DNA of 64,000 nucleotides, from positions 11,572 to 75,571 of the forward strand of contig UQOX01000010.1 in assembly GCA_900542765.1 (NCBI GenBank), read 5' to 3'. Positions 1-14,302 of this stretch are shown here, in pieces (the stretch's first letter is position 1; each line of letters opens with the position of its first letter). The position numbers and the translations under genes were made by a program. Source of the DNA: an uncultured Porphyromonadaceae bacterium (lineage in GTDB: Bacteria; Bacteroidota; Bacteroidia; Bacteroidales; UBA11471). A model generated the notes under the pieces. That model had not been told where the DNA came from. It did no database searches and saw only the letters and a program-made list of their open reading frames with translations.

Positions 1-1158
1 CCGCACGTAAACATTGGTACCATTGGCCACGTAGACCACGGTAAAACTACCTTGACCGCTGCCATCACCACTGTACTTGCAAAAAAAGGTCTTTCCGAAA
101 TGCGCTCTTTCGATTCTATCGATAACGCTCCTGAGGAAAAAGAAAGAGGTATTACGATCAATACTTCTCACGTAGAGTATGAAACCGCAAACCGTCACTA
201 TGCACACGTAGACTGCCCGGGTCACGCCGACTACGTTAAGAACATGGTTACCGGTGCTGCTCAGATGGACGGTGCCATCATCGTGGTAGCTGCTACCGAT
301 GGTCCCATGCCCCAAACCCGTGAGCACATTCTTTTGGCTCGCCAAGTAAACGTTCCCCGTATCGTTGTCTTCATGAACAAATGCGATATGGTTGACGATG
401 AAGAAATGCTCGAACTCGTAGAAATGGAAATGAGAGAGCTCCTCTCTTCGTATGACTACGATGGCGACAATACTCCTATCATTCGCGGTTCTGCCCTCGG
501 CGCCCTCAACGGTGAGCCCAAATGGGAAGAAAAAGTTATGGAGCTGATGGACGCCGTAGATACTTGGATTCCTCTGCCTCCGCGCGATATCGACAAACCC
601 TTCTTGATGCCTGTTGAAGACGTATTCTCGATTACCGGTCGTGGTACTGTTGCTACCGGTCGTATCGAAACCGGTGTCATCAAAGTAGGTGATGAGGTTC
701 AAATCATCGGTCTCGGTGCCGATGGCAAGAAATCGGTTGTTACCGGTGTGGAAATGTTCCGCAAACTCCTCGATCAAGGAGAAGCTGGTGATAACGTAGG
801 TCTCCTCCTCCGTGGTATCGACAAGAACGAAATCAAACGTGGTATGGTAATCTGCCACCCGGGTCAGGTAACTCCTCACTCGAAATTCAAAGCTCAAGTG
901 TATATCTTGAAGAAAGAAGAAGGTGGTCGTCACACTCCGTTCCACAACAAATACCGTCCCCAATTCTATATCCGTACCCTCGACGTGACCGGTGAGATTA
1001 CTCTCCCCGAAGGAACCGAGATGGTAATGCCGGGCGACCACGTAACGATTACCGTTGAGCTCATCTACCCGGTAGCTTGCAGCGTAGGTCTTCGTTTCGC
1101 TATCCGCGAAGGCGGTCGCACCGTAGGTTCGGGACAAATCACCGAAATCCTCGACTAA
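1..1158 (+). CDS. tuf: Elongation factor Tu, 5' end cut by the window
   Basis: EF-Tu is the GTPase that brings aminoacyl-tRNA to the ribosomal A site. The frame is open from base 1, so about ten N-terminal residues lie outside the window and 385 are visible. The P-loop GHVDHGKT is at visible residues 9-16, followed by the switch region (ERGITINT), DCPGHADY and NKCD, and then the two beta-barrel domains to the end ([10 protein letters not shown]). Length and motifs fit the whole family beyond the missing start. It is followed by tRNA-Trp and secE, the usual Bacteroidetes order. Confidence 0.98.
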   Translation, partial: PHVNIGTIGHVDHGKTTLTAAITTVLAKKGLSEMRSFDSIDNAPEEKERGITINTSHVEYETANRHYAHVDCPGHADYVKNMVTGAAQMDGAIIVVAATDGPMPQTREHILLARQVNVPRIVVFMNKCDMVDDEEMLELVEMEMRELLSSYDYDGDNTPIIRGSALGALNGEPKWEEKVMELMDAVDTWIPLPPRDIDKPFLMPVEDVFSITGRGTVATGRIETGVIKVGDEVQIIGLGADGKKSVVTGVEMFRKLLDQGEAGDNVGLLLRGIDKNEIKRGMVICHPGQVTPHSKFKAQVYILKKEEGGRHTPFHNKYRPQFYIRTLDVTGEITLPEGTEMVMPGDHVTITVELIYPVACSVGLRFAIREGGRTVGSGQITEILD

Positions 1159-1181
1159 TCGATAACCATCGATAAAAACTA

Positions 1182-1224
1182 GGTAGGCCTCTTATTCTTT
1201 TAAAATAGGGACGAGAGGCTTACC
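1182..1224 (+). other. Imperfect hairpin between tuf and tRNA-Trp
   Basis: GGTAGGCCTC at 1182-1191 can pair with GAGGCTTACC at 1215-1224, with one G.T pair and an AT-rich loop of 23 bases. No T-run follows, so it is not a normal intrinsic terminator. It may be a weak attenuator or a processing site that frees the tRNA from a tuf transcript. The pairing is visible; the role is a guess. Confidence 0.35.
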
Positions 1225-1231
1225 AATGTTT

Positions 1232-1304
1232 ACGGGTCTAGCTCAGTTGGTAGAGCACTGGTCTCCAAAACCAGGTGTCGGGAGTTCGAGTCTCTCGACC
1301 CGTG
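1232..1304 (+). tRNA. trnW: tRNA-Trp (CCA anticodon)
   Basis: A 73-nt cloverleaf folds by eye: acceptor ACGGGTC pairs over 7 bp with GACCCGT, the D-loop region is AGCTCAGTTGGTAGAGC, the anticodon stem CTGGT/ACCAG encloses CTCCAAA with anticodon CCA, and the T-arm is GGGAG-TTCGAGT-CTCTC. The discriminator base is G and CCA is not encoded in the DNA. It lies 15 bp before secE, so the tRNA must be cut out of a longer transcript if tuf and secE are co-transcribed. Confidence 0.97.
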
Positions 1305-1319
1305 CAAACTCTGAAAACA

Positions 1320-1514
1320 ATGAAAAAAATACTTGCAGATATAAAAGAGTCGTATAACGAACTCGTTTATAAAGTATCCTGGCCCACCCGGGCAGAGCTG
1401 AGCAACAGTGCTGTGGTAGTTATGTTTGCTTCCCTTATTATTGCCATAGTTATTTTTGTGATGGACCAGGGCTTTGAGCATCTCATGGAATTTATCTACG
1501 AAAAAATTTTCTAA
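1320..1514 (+). CDS. secE: Preprotein translocase subunit SecE
   Basis: SecE is the small clamp subunit of the SecYEG channel in the inner membrane. The 64-residue product has an amphipathic N-terminal helix, the conserved KVSWPTRAEL motif, and one C-terminal membrane segment (VVVMFASLIIAIVIFVM). This is the short single-span form. The ATG at 1320 is chosen because the longer frame would begin inside the tRNA-Trp gene. nusG follows after 15 bp, as in most bacteria. Confidence 0.96.
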   Translation: MKKILADIKESYNELVYKVSWPTRAELSNSAVVVMFASLIIAIVIFVMDQGFEHLMEFIYEKIF

Positions 1515-1529
1515 TTCGGAGGATTCCTC

Positions 1530-2069
1530 ATGTCTGATCAAAAAAGAAGCTGGTACGTTTTGCGTGCCATCAGCGGAAAAGAAGCGAAAGTGAAAGAGTA
1601 TCTTGATGCTGAAATCAAGAATACCGACCTTGGCGATTTTGTGTATCAGGTATTGATTCCCACCGAGAAAGTTTATTCGGTTCGCAACGGCAAGAAAATA
1701 ACCAAGGAGAGAAATCTCTATCCCGGTTATGTCCTGGTCGAGGCGACTCTCGTAGGTGAAGTAGCCCACCGCTTGCGCAACACGACCAATGTCATCGGAT
1801 TTTTGGGCGGGACAACCAATCCCGATCCATTGAGACAATCCGAGGTCAACCGCATGCTGGGTGCCGTCGATGCCATACAAGAGGCCGAAGAGGTAATGAT
1901 TCCCTACATGGTAGGCGAAACGGTAAAAGTTACCTTCGGTCCCTTCAACGGTTTCAGCGGCATCATCGAAGAGGTGAACAATGAGAAAAAGAAACTCAAA
2001 GTCATGGTGAAAATATTCGGACGGAAAACGCCGTTGGAATTGGGATTCATGCAAGTAGAGAAAGAATGA
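1530..2069 (+). CDS. nusG: Transcription termination/antitermination protein NusG
   Basis: NusG binds RNA polymerase and couples it to the ribosome or Rho. The 179-residue product starts with the NGN domain (SWYVLRAISGKEAKVKEYL) and contains the family motif LYPGYVLVE. A KOW domain covers roughly residues 125-178 (GETVKVTFGPFNGFSG). It is the housekeeping NusG rather than a capsule-locus UpxY paralogue, judged from its place between secE and rplK. AGGAGG-like bases (cggagga) precede the ATG. Confidence 0.97.
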   Translation: MSDQKRSWYVLRAISGKEAKVKEYLDAEIKNTDLGDFVYQVLIPTEKVYSVRNGKKITKERNLYPGYVLVEATLVGEVAHRLRNTTNVIGFLGGTTNPDPLRQSEVNRMLGAVDAIQEAEEVMIPYMVGETVKVTFGPFNGFSGIIEEVNNEKKKLKVMVKIFGRKTPLELGFMQVEKE

Positions 2070-2129
2070 TTGCGGTGATGTTACGCACGCAATTGCTCTT
2101 TCTGGTTTAACAATCAAAAATATAAACAA

Positions 2130-2573
2130 ATGGCTAAAGAAATTGCTGGACAAATCAAATTGCAGATCAAAGGTGGTGCAGCAAACCCCTCTCCTCCCGT
2201 AGGTCCCGCTCTCGGTTCCAAGGGTATCAACATCATGGAGTTTTGCAAGCAATTCAATGCCCGTACCCAAGACAAGGCAGGTAAGGTGTTGCCTGTAATC
2301 ATAACGTATTACAGCGACAAGTCGTTCGATTTCGTCGTAAAGACTCCCCCCGTTGCCATTCAACTGTTGGAAGCTACCAAAGTAAAAAGCGGTTCGGCCG
2401 AGCCCAATCGTAAAAAAGTAGCTACCATCACTTGGGAGCAGGTAAAAACGATTGCGCAAGACAAGATGGTTGACCTGAACTGCTTTACCTTGGAGGCTGC
2501 CATGAAAATGGTTGCCGGTACAGCGAGAAGTATGGGTATAACCGTAAGTGGGGAATTCCCGACCAATAACTAA
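2130..2573 (+). CDS. rplK: 50S ribosomal protein L11
   Basis: L11 sits at the base of the ribosomal stalk and binds 23S rRNA at the GTPase centre. The 147 residues match the usual length. The proline-rich N-terminal motif ([20 protein letters not shown]) and the C-terminal rRNA-binding domain with GTARSMGI are present. It starts a run of four ribosomal protein genes before rpoB and is separated from nusG by 60 bp, so it may be co-transcribed with it. Confidence 0.98.
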   Translation: MAKEIAGQIKLQIKGGAANPSPPVGPALGSKGINIMEFCKQFNARTQDKAGKVLPVIITYYSDKSFDFVVKTPPVAIQLLEATKVKSGSAEPNRKKVATITWEQVKTIAQDKMVDLNCFTLEAAMKMVAGTARSMGITVSGEFPTNN

Positions 2574-2588
2574 TAAACTTCAATTGAA

Positions 2589-3287
2589 ATGAGTAAACTG
2601 ACAAAAAATCAAAAGTTGGCTTCCGAGAAAATTGAAGCAGGGAAAACCTATTCACTGAAAGAAGCTGCCCAGCTGGTAAAAGAAGTTACTTTTACCAAGT
2701 TCGACGCTTCGGTCGACATCGACGTCCGTTTGGGCGTTGATCCTCGCAAAGCCAATCAAATGGTGCGTGGCGTTGTGTCATTGCCTCACGGTACCGGAAA
2801 ACAGGTGCGCGTACTTGCACTTTGTACCCCCGACCAAGAAGCTGATGCCAAAGCTGCCGGTGCCGATTATGTAGGTCTCGATGAGTATATCGAAAAAATC
2901 AAGGGCGGTTGGACCGACATCGACGTCATCATTACCCAACCCTCTGTGATGGGAAAAATCGGTGCCCTCGGTCGTGTGCTCGGTCCTCGCGGATTGATGC
3001 CTAACCCCAAGAGCGGAACCGTGACCAACGAAATCGGCAAAGCCGTTAAAGAGGTAAAACAAGGTAAAATCGACTTCAAGGTCGACAAAAATGGTATCGT
3101 TCACACCTCTATCGGTAAGGTATCTTTCAGCCCCGATCAGATTCGCGAGAACGCCAAGGAGTTCATTGCAACTCTGAACAAACTGAAACCTGCTACCGCC
3201 AAAGGTACTTATATGAAGAGTATCTATCTTTCGAGTACGATGAGCCCCGGTATCAAGATCGACCCCAAATCCGTAGATGAGATTTAA
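2589..3287 (+). CDS. rplA: 50S ribosomal protein L1
   Basis: L1 forms the mobile L1 stalk of the large subunit and moves deacylated tRNA. The 232 residues are the normal length. The family signature around [20 protein letters not shown] and the [14 protein letters not shown] segment are clear. In other bacteria L1 represses its own mRNA by binding a leader copy of its rRNA site; no such site was worked out here. It begins 15 bp after rplK. Confidence 0.98.
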   Translation: MSKLTKNQKLASEKIEAGKTYSLKEAAQLVKEVTFTKFDASVDIDVRLGVDPRKANQMVRGVVSLPHGTGKQVRVLALCTPDQEADAKAAGADYVGLDEYIEKIKGGWTDIDVIITQPSVMGKIGALGRVLGPRGLMPNPKSGTVTNEIGKAVKEVKQGKIDFKVDKNGIVHTSIGKVSFSPDQIRENAKEFIATLNKLKPATAKGTYMKSIYLSSTMSPGIKIDPKSVDEI

Positions 3288-3301
3288 AAGGAGACCGAAT
3301 T

Positions 3302-3814
3302 ATGAGAAAGGAAGATAAAGCCACCGTAATCGAACAGATTACCGCCACTCTTAAAGAATACAGCCACATCTATCTGACTGAAACCACGACGCTCAACGCC
3401 GAGAAAACCTCCAACTTGCGTCGCGAATGTTTCAAGAACGATATCAAACTGCTGGTTGTAAAGAACACCCTGTTGAAAAAGGCATTGGAAAGCCTCGATG
3501 CCAATTATGCCGTGCTTTTCGACAGTTTGAAAGGTTCTACCACCCTGATGCTCTCCAATACGGGTAACGCCCCCGCCAAACTGATCAAAGCCTTCAAGAA
3601 AGACAATGATCAACTCGGATTCAAGGCTGCTTATGTGGAAGAAAGCTTCTATGGTGCCGACCAACTCGACGCTTTGGTAGCTATAAAGAGCAAAAACGAA
3701 CTTATCGCCGACGTTATCGCATTGCTGCAATCGCCTGCCAAGAACGTTATTTCGGCTTTGCAGTCCGGCGGTTCTACCCTTCACGGAGTGTTGCAAACTC
3801 TATCAGAACGATAA
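3302..3814 (+). CDS. rplJ: 50S ribosomal protein L10
   Basis: L10 anchors the L7/L12 dimers to the ribosome. The 170-residue product begins MRKEDKATVIEQI and carries the VVKNTLLKKAL motif of the N-terminal rRNA-binding domain. The C-terminal helix region binds L7/L12. AAAAGGAG lies just upstream of the ATG. It starts 14 bp after rplA, and rplL follows after 48 bp, the standard L10-L12 pairing. Confidence 0.97.
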   Translation: MRKEDKATVIEQITATLKEYSHIYLTETTTLNAEKTSNLRRECFKNDIKLLVVKNTLLKKALESLDANYAVLFDSLKGSTTLMLSNTGNAPAKLIKAFKKDNDQLGFKAAYVEESFYGADQLDALVAIKSKNELIADVIALLQSPAKNVISALQSGGSTLHGVLQTLSER

Positions 3815-3862
3815 ACCCCTTTACAATTAACAGAAGTAAAATAACAATTAAACTATACGAAA

Positions 3863-4237
3863 ATGGCAGATTTGAAAGCTTTTGCAGAACAATTAGTAAA
3901 CCTGACCGTAAAAGAAGTAAACGAGTTGGCTCAAATCCTCAAAGAGGAATATGGCATTGAACCCGCTGCTGCAGCTGTTGCTGTTGCCGCTCCCGCCGCT
4001 GCTGGTGCAGCTGCTGCGGAAGAAAAAACCTCTTTCGATGTTGTATTGAAAGGTGCTGGTGCCAACAAACTCGCAGTTGTTAAAGCTGTGAAAGAACACA
4101 CCGGTCTCGGTTTGAAAGAAGCCAAGGATCTCGTTGACGGTGCTCCTAACACCATCAAAGAAGGTTTGGCCAAAGCCGACGCTGAAGCGCTGAAAAAAGT
4201 ACTCGAAGAAGTCGGCGCCGAAGTTGAACTTAAATAA
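3863..4237 (+). CDS. rplL: 50S ribosomal protein L7/L12
   Basis: L7/L12 is the multi-copy stalk protein that recruits translation GTPases. The product has 124 residues: an N-terminal dimerisation helix pair, an alanine-rich hinge from about residue 34 to 52, and the C-terminal domain with [27 protein letters not shown] split across residues 66-92. The sequence ends [10 protein letters not shown], typical of the family. A hairpin with five T bases follows before rpoB. Confidence 0.98.
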   Translation: MADLKAFAEQLVNLTVKEVNELAQILKEEYGIEPAAAAVAVAAPAAAGAAAAEEKTSFDVVLKGAGANKLAVVKAVKEHTGLGLKEAKDLVDGAPNTIKEGLAKADAEALKKVLEEVGAEVELK

Positions 4238-4262
4238 CAAATTCCTGTTATTCAGGACTTTT

Positions 4263-4300
4263 GGTAAAGAGACCTTTACAGGAGGCCTCTTTACCTTTTT
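4263..4300 (+). terminator. Attenuator-like terminator between rplL and rpoB
   Basis: GGTAAAGAG (4263-4271) pairs perfectly with CTCTTTACC (4287-4295), an inner CCT/AGG can extend it, and TTTTT follows. In E. coli the same interval holds a partial terminator that lowers polymerase subunit output relative to ribosomal proteins. Position and form fit that role here; read-through level is unknown. Confidence 0.7.
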
Positions 4301-4340
4301 GTGTCTATAATTTATAAGTTCAATTAACCACCACTGACAA

Positions 4341-8144
<3,804 letters not shown>

Positions 8145-8152
8145 TACAAGGC

Positions 8153-8174
8153 CCTGCCGCCTGCGGGCGGCAGG
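8153..8174 (+). repeat. Perfect 9-bp palindrome between rpoB and rpoC
   Basis: CCTGCCGCC (8153-8161) and GGCGGCAGG (8166-8174) enclose a TGCG tetraloop. There is no T-run, so it is not an intrinsic terminator. A stable stem nine bases after the rpoB stop could protect or process the mRNA, or be a small REP-like element. No second copy was noticed in the window. Confidence 0.6.
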
Positions 8175-8212
8175 CCGATATACTATCTGCTAACGCGTTA
8201 TAACTTACATAT

Positions 8213-11200
8213 ATGGCTTTTAAAAAAGACAATAAAGTAAAGAGCAACTTTTCAAAAATCACGATAGGTCTGGCTTCTCCCGAGGAAATCCTCGAACAAT
8301 CCAGCGGTGAAGTGCTGAAACCCGAAACCATCAACTATCGCACCTACAAGCCCGAGCGCGACGGTCTTTTCTGCGAGCGTATTTTCGGCCCGGTAAAAGA
8401 CTATGAGTGCCATTGCGGAAAATACAAGCGTATCCGTTACAAAGGCATCGTGTGCGACCGTTGCGGTGTAGAGGTGACCGAGAAGAAAGTGCGTCGTGAG
8501 CGCATGGGTCACATACAACTTGTCGTGCCGGTGGCACACATTTGGTATTTCCGTTCGTTGCCCAACAAAATCGGTTATCTCCTGGGACTTCCCTCGAAGA
8601 AACTCGATGCCGTTATCTATTACGAACGTTATATCGTGATACAACCCGGTGTGAAAGACGACTTGGCCACTTATGACCTTCTGTCCGAAGAAGAGTACCT
8701 CAATGTGCTCGACACGCTTCCCAAGGACAACCAGTTGCTCGAAGATACCGACCCCAACAAGTTCATCGCCAAGATGGGTGCCGAGGCTATCTATGATCTC
8801 TTGGTGCGTCTCGACCTCGATGAGCTTTCTTATAAATTGCGCGACACCGCCAACAAGGACGGTTCGCAACAACGCAAGAACGAGGCTCTCAAACGCCTGC
8901 AAGTCGTGGAGTCGTTCCGCGCTTCGCGCAATCGCAACCGTCCCGAGTGGATGATTCTCAAAGTCATTCCCGTGATACCTCCCGAGTTGCGTCCTCTCGT
9001 GCCCCTCGATGGCGGACGTTTTGCCACTTCGGACCTCAACGACCTCTACCGCCGTGTCATCATTCGCAACAACCGTCTCAAACGCTTGATGGAGATAAAG
9101 GCGCCCGAGGTGATTCTCCGCAACGAAAAACGTATGTTGCAGGAGGCTGTCGACTCCCTGCTCGACAACTCGCGCAAATCGAGTGCCGTGAAGACCGACG
9201 CCAACCGTCCCTTGAAATCCCTTTCCGACAGTTTGAAAGGAAAACAGGGTCGTTTCCGTCAGAACCTCCTCGGTAAACGTGTCGACTACTCCGCCCGTTC
9301 GGTTATCGTCGTCGGCCCCGAGCTCAAAATGTATGAATGCGGTCTGCCCAAGAACATGGCAGCCGAGCTCTATAAACCGTTCGTTATCCGCAAACTCATC
9401 GAGCGCGGTATCGTGAAAACGGTAAAGTCGGCGAAGAAAATCGTCGACCGCAAAGATCCCGTAGTATGGGATATCCTCGAGTATGTGATGAAAGGACACC
9501 CCGTACTCCTCAACCGTGCCCCGACCTTGCACCGTCTCGGTATCCAGGCATTCCAGCCCAAGATGATCGAGGGTAAGGCCATTCAGTTGCACCCGCTCGC
9601 ATGTACGGCCTTCAACGCCGACTTCGATGGTGACCAGATGGCCGTGCACTTGCCACTCGGCAACGAGGCCATTCTCGAAGCTCAGATGTTGATGCTCGGA
9701 GCTCACAATATCCTCAACCCGGCCAACGGTGCGCCTATCACCGTGCCTTCGCAAGACATGGTTTTGGGTCTCTACTACATTACCAAGTTGCGTCCCGGTT
9801 CGAAAGGCGAAGGACTTATCTTCTACGGCCCCGAAGAAGCCGAAATCGCTTACAACGAAGGCCGCGTTACCTTGCATGCTCCTGTGAAGGTGCGTGTGCA
9901 GGACCTCGACGAGAACGGCAATCAAATCGAAGTGTTGCGCGATACCTCGGTGGGTCGTATCCTCGTCAACGAGTTCGTGCCCAAAGAGGTGGGCTACATC
10001 AACGAGATTCTCACCAAGAAATCGTTGCGTACCATCATCGGTAACGTCATCAAGGTGTGTGGTGTGATTCGTGCCGCCCAATTCCTCGACGACATCAAGA
10101 ACCTCGGTTACAAGATGGCCTTCAAGGGCGGTCTGTCGTTCAACTTGGCCGATGTGATTATCCCGGCCGAGAAAGAGGCGCTCGTCAACGAAGGATATGC
10201 CAACGTGGAGCAGATCATGGCCAACTACAACATGGGCTTCATTACCTACAACGAACGTTACAACCAGATTATCGATACTTGGACGCACGTCAACTCGAAG
10301 CTCTCCGACATTCTCATGAAACAGTTGTCGTCCGACAACCAAGGATTCAACTCCGTATTCATGATGCTCGACTCGGGAGCCCGTGGTTCGAAGGAGCAGA
10401 TTCGTCAGCTCTCGGGTATGCGTGGTCTGATGGCCAAACCTCAGAAGTCAGGTGCCGAAGGCGGTCAGATTATCGAGAACCCTATTTTGGCAAACTTCAA
10501 GGAGGGACTTTCGGTGTTGGAATACTTCATCTCTACCCACGGTGCCCGTAAAGGTCTTGCCGATACGGCCTTGAAGACGGCCGACGCCGGATACCTCACC
10601 CGTCGTCTCGTCGATGTGGCACACGATGTGATTATCCACGAAGAAGACTGCGGCACGTTGCGTGGTCTCGTATGCACCGAGCTCAAAAACAACGAAGAGG
10701 TTGTCGCTTCGCTTTCGGAGCGTATCCTCGGCCGTGTTTCGGTGCACGATGTGCAACACCCCCTCACGGGCGAAATCCTCGTTCACTCGGGCGAAGAAAT
10801 CACCGAAGAGATTGCCAAGAAAATCGAGGAGTCGCCCATCGAGCGCGTCGAAATCCGTTCGGTGCTCACCTGCGAGTCGAAACACGGTGTCTGCGCCAAA
10901 TGCTATGGCCGTAACCTGGCCACCAACCGCATGGTTCAGAAAGGCGAAGCCGTGGGCGTCATTGCCGCCCAGTCCATCGGTGAACCGGGTACCCAGCTGA
11001 CCCTGCGTACCTTCCACGTCGGTGGTATCGCATCGAACATCGCCGCTGTTTCCAATGTTACTTCACGTTATGACGGTATTCTCGAAATCGATGAGCTTCG
11101 TACCGTAGACAGTGAAGATGAAACAGGCAAGAAGGTGCAGATTGTTGTCGGTCGTTTGGCAGAGATGCGTATCATCGACCCCAACACCAAGATTGTTCTT

Positions 11201-12478
11201 ACCAACACCAATATACCCTACGGTTCGAAACTTTATTTCAATAGCGGCGATATGCTCAAAAAGGGCGATGTCGTCTGCGAATGGGACCCTTTCAATGCCG
11301 TTATCGTTTCCGAAGCTACCGGTAAGGTGCGTTTCGATAATGTAGTCGAAGGTGTTACCTATAAAGTGGAATCGGACGAGCAGACCGGTCTTCGTGAGAA
11401 AATCATCATAGAGTCGAAAGACCGTACCCGTGTGCCTGTTGCCCAAATTCTCGATGAGAGCGGTGAAGTGATTCGCAGCTACAACTTGCCTATGGGTGCC
11501 CACTTGATGATTGACGAAGGTCAGGACATCAAGAGCGGCCAGGTATTTGTGAAGATTCCTCGTGCCGTGGGTAAAGCCGGCGATATCACCGGTGGTCTGC
11601 CTCGTGTTACCGAGCTCTTTGAGGCTCGTAACCCGTCGAACCCCGCAGTCGTTTCCGAAATCGACGGTGAAGTCACCTTCGGTAAGGTAAAACGCGGTAA
11701 CCGTGAAATTACGGTTACTTCGAAGACCGGCGAAGTGAAGAAATATCTCGTGCCGCTGTCGAAGCAGATTCTTGTGCAGGAAAACGATTATGTGCGTGCC
11801 GGCACGCCGCTCTCCGACGGAGCCATCACTCCCTCGGATATCTTGGCCATCAAGGGCCCGACAGCCGTACAGGAATACATCGTCAACGAGGTACAAGACG
11901 TTTACCGCTTGCAAGGTGTGAAAATCAACGACAAGCACTTCGAGGTTATCGTGCGTCAGATGATGCGCAAGGTCACCATTCTCGACCCGGGTGATACCCG
12001 CTTCCTCGAACAGCAAATCGTCGACAAGCACGAATTCATGGACGAAAACGACCGCATCTGGGGCAAGAAAGTCGTCCTCGATGCCGGTGATTCGCAAGTC
12101 ATGAAACCCGGACAAATCGTTACCGCCCGCAAGTTGCGCGACGAGAATTCGATGCTCAAACGTCGCGACCTCCGTCTCGTCGAAGTGCGTGATGCCGTGC
12201 CAGCCACCTCTGAACAGATACTGCAAGGTATCACCCGTGCCGCGTTGCAGACGTCGAGCTTCATGTCGGCTGCTTCATTCCAGGAGACGACCAAAGTCCT
12301 CAACGAGGCTGCCATCAACGGCAAGGTCGATACGCTCGAAGGCATGAAAGAGAATGTCATCTGCGGACACTTGATTCCCGCCGGTACCGGACAACGCGAT
12401 TTCGACCGTCTCATCGTCGGCTCGAAAGAAGAGTTCGACCGGGCATTCGCCAACCGTAAGAATGTCACCGACATGTAA
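8213..12478 (+). CDS. rpoC: DNA-directed RNA polymerase subunit beta'
   Basis: RpoC completes the polymerase active centre. The 1421-residue product has the N-terminal zinc ribbon (CHCGKY then CDRCG, near residues 65-85), the catalytic NADFDGDQM near residue 467, and the second zinc site [15 protein letters not shown] near residue 886. The bridge and trigger region includes [16 protein letters not shown]. The downstream part continues without a break to the [20 protein letters not shown] end. Length is normal for Bacteroidetes. A strong terminator follows the stop. Confidence 0.99.
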   Translation: MAFKKDNKVKSNFSKITIGLASPEEILEQSSGEVLKPETINYRTYKPERDGLFCERIFGPVKDYECHCGKYKRIRYKGIVCDRCGVEVTEKKVRRERMGHIQLVVPVAHIWYFRSLPNKIGYLLGLPSKKLDAVIYYERYIVIQPGVKDDLATYDLLSEEEYLNVLDTLPKDNQLLEDTDPNKFIAKMGAEAIYDLLVRLDLDELSYKLRDTANKDGSQQRKNEALKRLQVVESFRASRNRNRPEWMILKVIPVIPPELRPLVPLDGGRFATSDLNDLYRRVIIRNNRLKRLMEIKAPEVILRNEKRMLQEAVDSLLDNSRKSSAVKTDANRPLKSLSDSLKGKQGRFRQNLLGKRVDYSARSVIVVGPELKMYECGLPKNMAAELYKPFVIRKLIERGIVKTVKSAKKIVDRKDPVVWDILEYVMKGHPVLLNRAPTLHRLGIQAFQPKMIEGKAIQLHPLACTAFNADFDGDQMAVHLPLGNEAILEAQMLMLGAHNILNPANGAPITVPSQDMVLGLYYITKLRPGSKGEGLIFYGPEEAEIAYNEGRVTLHAPVKVRVQDLDENGNQIEVLRDTSVGRILVNEFVPKEVGYINEILTKKSLRTIIGNVIKVCGVIRAAQFLDDIKNLGYKMAFKGGLSFNLADVIIPAEKEALVNEGYANVEQIMANYNMGFITYNERYNQIIDTWTHVNSKLSDILMKQLSSDNQGFNSVFMMLDSGARGSKEQIRQLSGMRGLMAKPQKSGAEGGQIIENPILANFKEGLSVLEYFISTHGARKGLADTALKTADAGYLTRRLVDVAHDVIIHEEDCGTLRGLVCTELKNNEEVVASLSERILGRVSVHDVQHPLTGEILVHSGEEITEEIAKKIEESPIERVEIRSVLTCESKHGVCAKCYGRNLATNRMVQKGEAVGVIAAQSIGEPGTQLTLRTFHVGGIASNIAAVSNVTSRYDGILEIDELRTVDSEDETGKKVQIVVGRLAEMRIIDPNTKIVLTNTNIPYGSKLYFNSGDMLKKGDVVCEWDPFNAVIVSEATGKVRFDNVVEGVTYKVESDEQTGLREKIIIESKDRTRVPVAQILDESGEVIRSYNLPMGAHLMIDEGQDIKSGQVFVKIPRAVGKAGDITGGLPRVTELFEARNPSNPAVVSEIDGEVTFGKVKRGNREITVTSKTGEVKKYLVPLSKQILVQENDYVRAGTPLSDGAITPSDILAIKGPTAVQEYIVNEVQDVYRLQGVKINDKHFEVIVRQMMRKVTILDPGDTRFLEQQIVDKHEFMDENDRIWGKKVVLDAGDSQVMKPGQIVTARKLRDENSMLKRRDLRLVEVRDAVPATSEQILQGITRAALQTSSFMSAASFQETTKVLNEAAINGKVDTLEGMKENVICGHLIPAGTGQRDFDRLIVGSKEEFDRAFANRKNVTDM

Positions 12479-12500
12479 TAGGTCTATTCCATAATCCAAT

Positions 12501-12537
12501 AAAAACCCGTTTCTACTCCGCTGGAAACGGGTTTTTT
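12501..12537 (+). terminator. Intrinsic terminator after rpoC
   Basis: AAAACCCGTTTC pairs with GAAACGGGTTTT around a short loop (CTACTCCGCTG), and the right arm runs into TTTTTT. It closes the ribosomal protein and polymerase operon. Confidence 0.9.
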
Positions 12538-12644
12538 ATTAAAGACTTTTTACAACTGTTATAAGTTCGTTTTAGTCGAGTCTCTGTTTTGTTTCATTTT
12601 TAGTCTGTATATCTGACTATTTTGTAAAATTTGATTGAAAATTA

Positions 12645-12675
12645 TTTGTGTAATGTTTTATTATTTATAACTTTG
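12645..12675 (+). promoter_or_regulatory. Bacteroidetes-type promoter for the LPP20 trio
   Basis: TTTG at 12645-12648 and TAACTTTG at 12668-12675 are 19 bp apart, matching the Bacteroidetes housekeeping sigma consensus (TTTG, 19-21 bp, TAnnTTTG) exactly. The expected start is near 12682, about 80 bases before the first gene. The rest of the rpoC-to-12763 gap is AT-rich and holds nothing else visible. Confidence 0.75.
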
Positions 12676-12762
12676 CTGTGCGGATATTTTATTAAATATA
12701 ATATTCAATTAAGTAGTAAAAGTTTAATCATGAAAAGATAATCTTTTTTAATATATATTCAA

Positions 12763-13392
12763 ATGAAAGCAAACCAAATTTTATTCCTTTTGTTTCTTAC
12801 ATCAATGGTGATTGGGTGTGGAAGTTCTCAAAAGAGTGCCTATAACGATTATGAGTATCAAGAGTGGAAACGTCAACAACAGCAACAACAGCGCCCATCG
12901 AGGACACTTCGTACCGTAGAACCGTGCATAGCCATGGCAAATGCCGAGTCGGAAAATCTTCGGGCTTACGGAACGGCCACTTCTTATGTTGAAAAAGTTG
13001 CTTTGTCCGAAGCCGAGCGGGATGCACGAAATCGCATGGCTTCCATGATTAAAGTGGCAGTAGAGGGGGCAGCCCAGGATTATGCCCAAAATGCAGCCCG
13101 TAATATGAAAAGCTCAGCAGGAACATTGGGAGAGTCCATAATGACACAATATGTGGCTCAAGAGATCTCAAATACAAGGGTAATTGAAACCTCGATATAT
13201 GATTTGTCTGATGGTAGCGTGCAAGTCTACGTTTGCATAGAAATGCGAAATACGACGAAAGAGTTTTCTAACAAATTGGAAAATGAGTTAAGTCGCGATG
13301 GTGTTATTGAATTGGAATATGATAGAGAGCGTTTCATGCAGAAAATGTCTGAGGGACTTGAACGGTACAAAAAAGAAAACAGTCTTAAATAA
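12763..13392 (+). CDS. LPP20-like lipoprotein
   Basis: The 209-residue product has a lipoprotein signal (VIGC, Cys19). A run of six glutamines follows near residues 38-43. The core (EPCIAMANAESENLRAYGTA then VALSEAERDARNRMASMIKV) has the pattern of the LPP20/SIMPL-like envelope family: a strand, then a helix with repeated alanines and arginines. It is probably anchored to the inner face of the outer membrane or to the surface. It leads a three-gene run with gaps of 3 and 10 bp. Base composition is more AT-rich than in the genes on either side. Exact function is unknown. Confidence 0.75.
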   Translation: MKANQILFLLFLTSMVIGCGSSQKSAYNDYEYQEWKRQQQQQQRPSRTLRTVEPCIAMANAESENLRAYGTATSYVEKVALSEAERDARNRMASMIKVAVEGAAQDYAQNAARNMKSSAGTLGESIMTQYVAQEISNTRVIETSIYDLSDGSVQVYVCIEMRNTTKEFSNKLENELSRDGVIELEYDRERFMQKMSEGLERYKKENSLK

Positions 13393-13395
13393 CGT

Positions 13396-14292
13396 ATGAG
13401 AATAGTCATATTGCTCTTGATGATACTCTCGGTATCGTCGGAGATATTGGTTTCTCAGAATGTCTCGTCCGACCCATATCGCCCAAAATGGTTCCAAAAG
13501 CTCCCGACTCCTACAAACGCCACATTCAAGTACGAGATACATACAGCTATCGCTCCGACACTTGATGAGGCTCGTGAAAAATGCTTGTTTGAATTGGTGT
13601 CCGATTCTGGCTTGAAAAACGGCATTTTGGCTATGTCCGACGGAGTATCCAAACAGTCCGTATCACAAGAATGGGTAAATGGTAAATTACATGAGCAGGT
13701 AGACTATAACAGTACGACAAATCTTCATTTGCAGAGTGAAGTCTCAAAACTTTATGTAGAAGTCGTAGATGAGTTTTGGGAGATGGATAGAGCAGGGAAT
13801 TATGTACTGTCGAGGTTATATGCCGTCTCGGCATCGGATGTCCCTCCGTTGTTTGACAATCTGTCGCTTACCACAAATTACGGCGCAAGGGCAATGTGGA
13901 AATCTCTTATCATTCCCGGTTGGGGACAATTCTCAAAGGGACAGAAACTCAAAGGCGGAATGATTTTGGGAGGAACAACACTCTTGGTTGGAGGTATCGT
14001 AGCCACAGAGAATATACAAGCTGACTATCGTCGTAAAGTGAACGAGATACATGATGTGGAGCAACGACGCGATTATATCAGACGTGTCGACCGTTTTTCC
14101 ACAGCAAGAAACGTGTGCATCGGAGCAGTTGGGGCATTGTATGTCTACAATCTTGTTGACGCCATAGTATCGCAGGGTGCGCGTCGAGTGGTTGTCAAAT
14201 CGAGAGGCCGTGATGCTTTTTATTCATATAATATCTCTCCCGCATTTTATGAAGGAAAAACTTTGGCAATGGAATTTAGTTTAACATTTTAA
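13396..14292 (+). CDS. Secreted LPP20-like/DUF5683-like membrane protein
   Basis: The 298-residue product has an N-terminal signal peptide. The first half (PYRPKWFQKLPTPTNATFKY and PTLDEAREKCLFEL) resembles the LPP20-type domain of its neighbour. A second half from about residue 165 has the DUF5683-like PGWGQFSKGQKLKGG motif and two hydrophobic segments (MILGGTTLLVGGIVA and NVCIGAVGALYVYNLVDAI). The C-terminus ends in Phe, common for Bacteroidetes envelope proteins. It starts 3 bp after the previous stop, so the two are almost certainly co-expressed. Function is unknown. Confidence 0.7.
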   Translation: MRIVILLLMILSVSSEILVSQNVSSDPYRPKWFQKLPTPTNATFKYEIHTAIAPTLDEAREKCLFELVSDSGLKNGILAMSDGVSKQSVSQEWVNGKLHEQVDYNSTTNLHLQSEVSKLYVEVVDEFWEMDRAGNYVLSRLYAVSASDVPPLFDNLSLTTNYGARAMWKSLIIPGWGQFSKGQKLKGGMILGGTTLLVGGIVATENIQADYRRKVNEIHDVEQRRDYIRRVDRFSTARNVCIGAVGALYVYNLVDAIVSQGARRVVVKSRGRDAFYSYNISPAFYEGKTLAMEFSLTF

Positions 14293-14302
14293 ATTATTGA
14301 AT

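Noticed and set aside
1275-1319. Longer N-terminus for SecE
   Set aside because: The extra codons lie inside the tRNA-Trp gene; the ATG at 1320 gives a normal 64-residue SecE.
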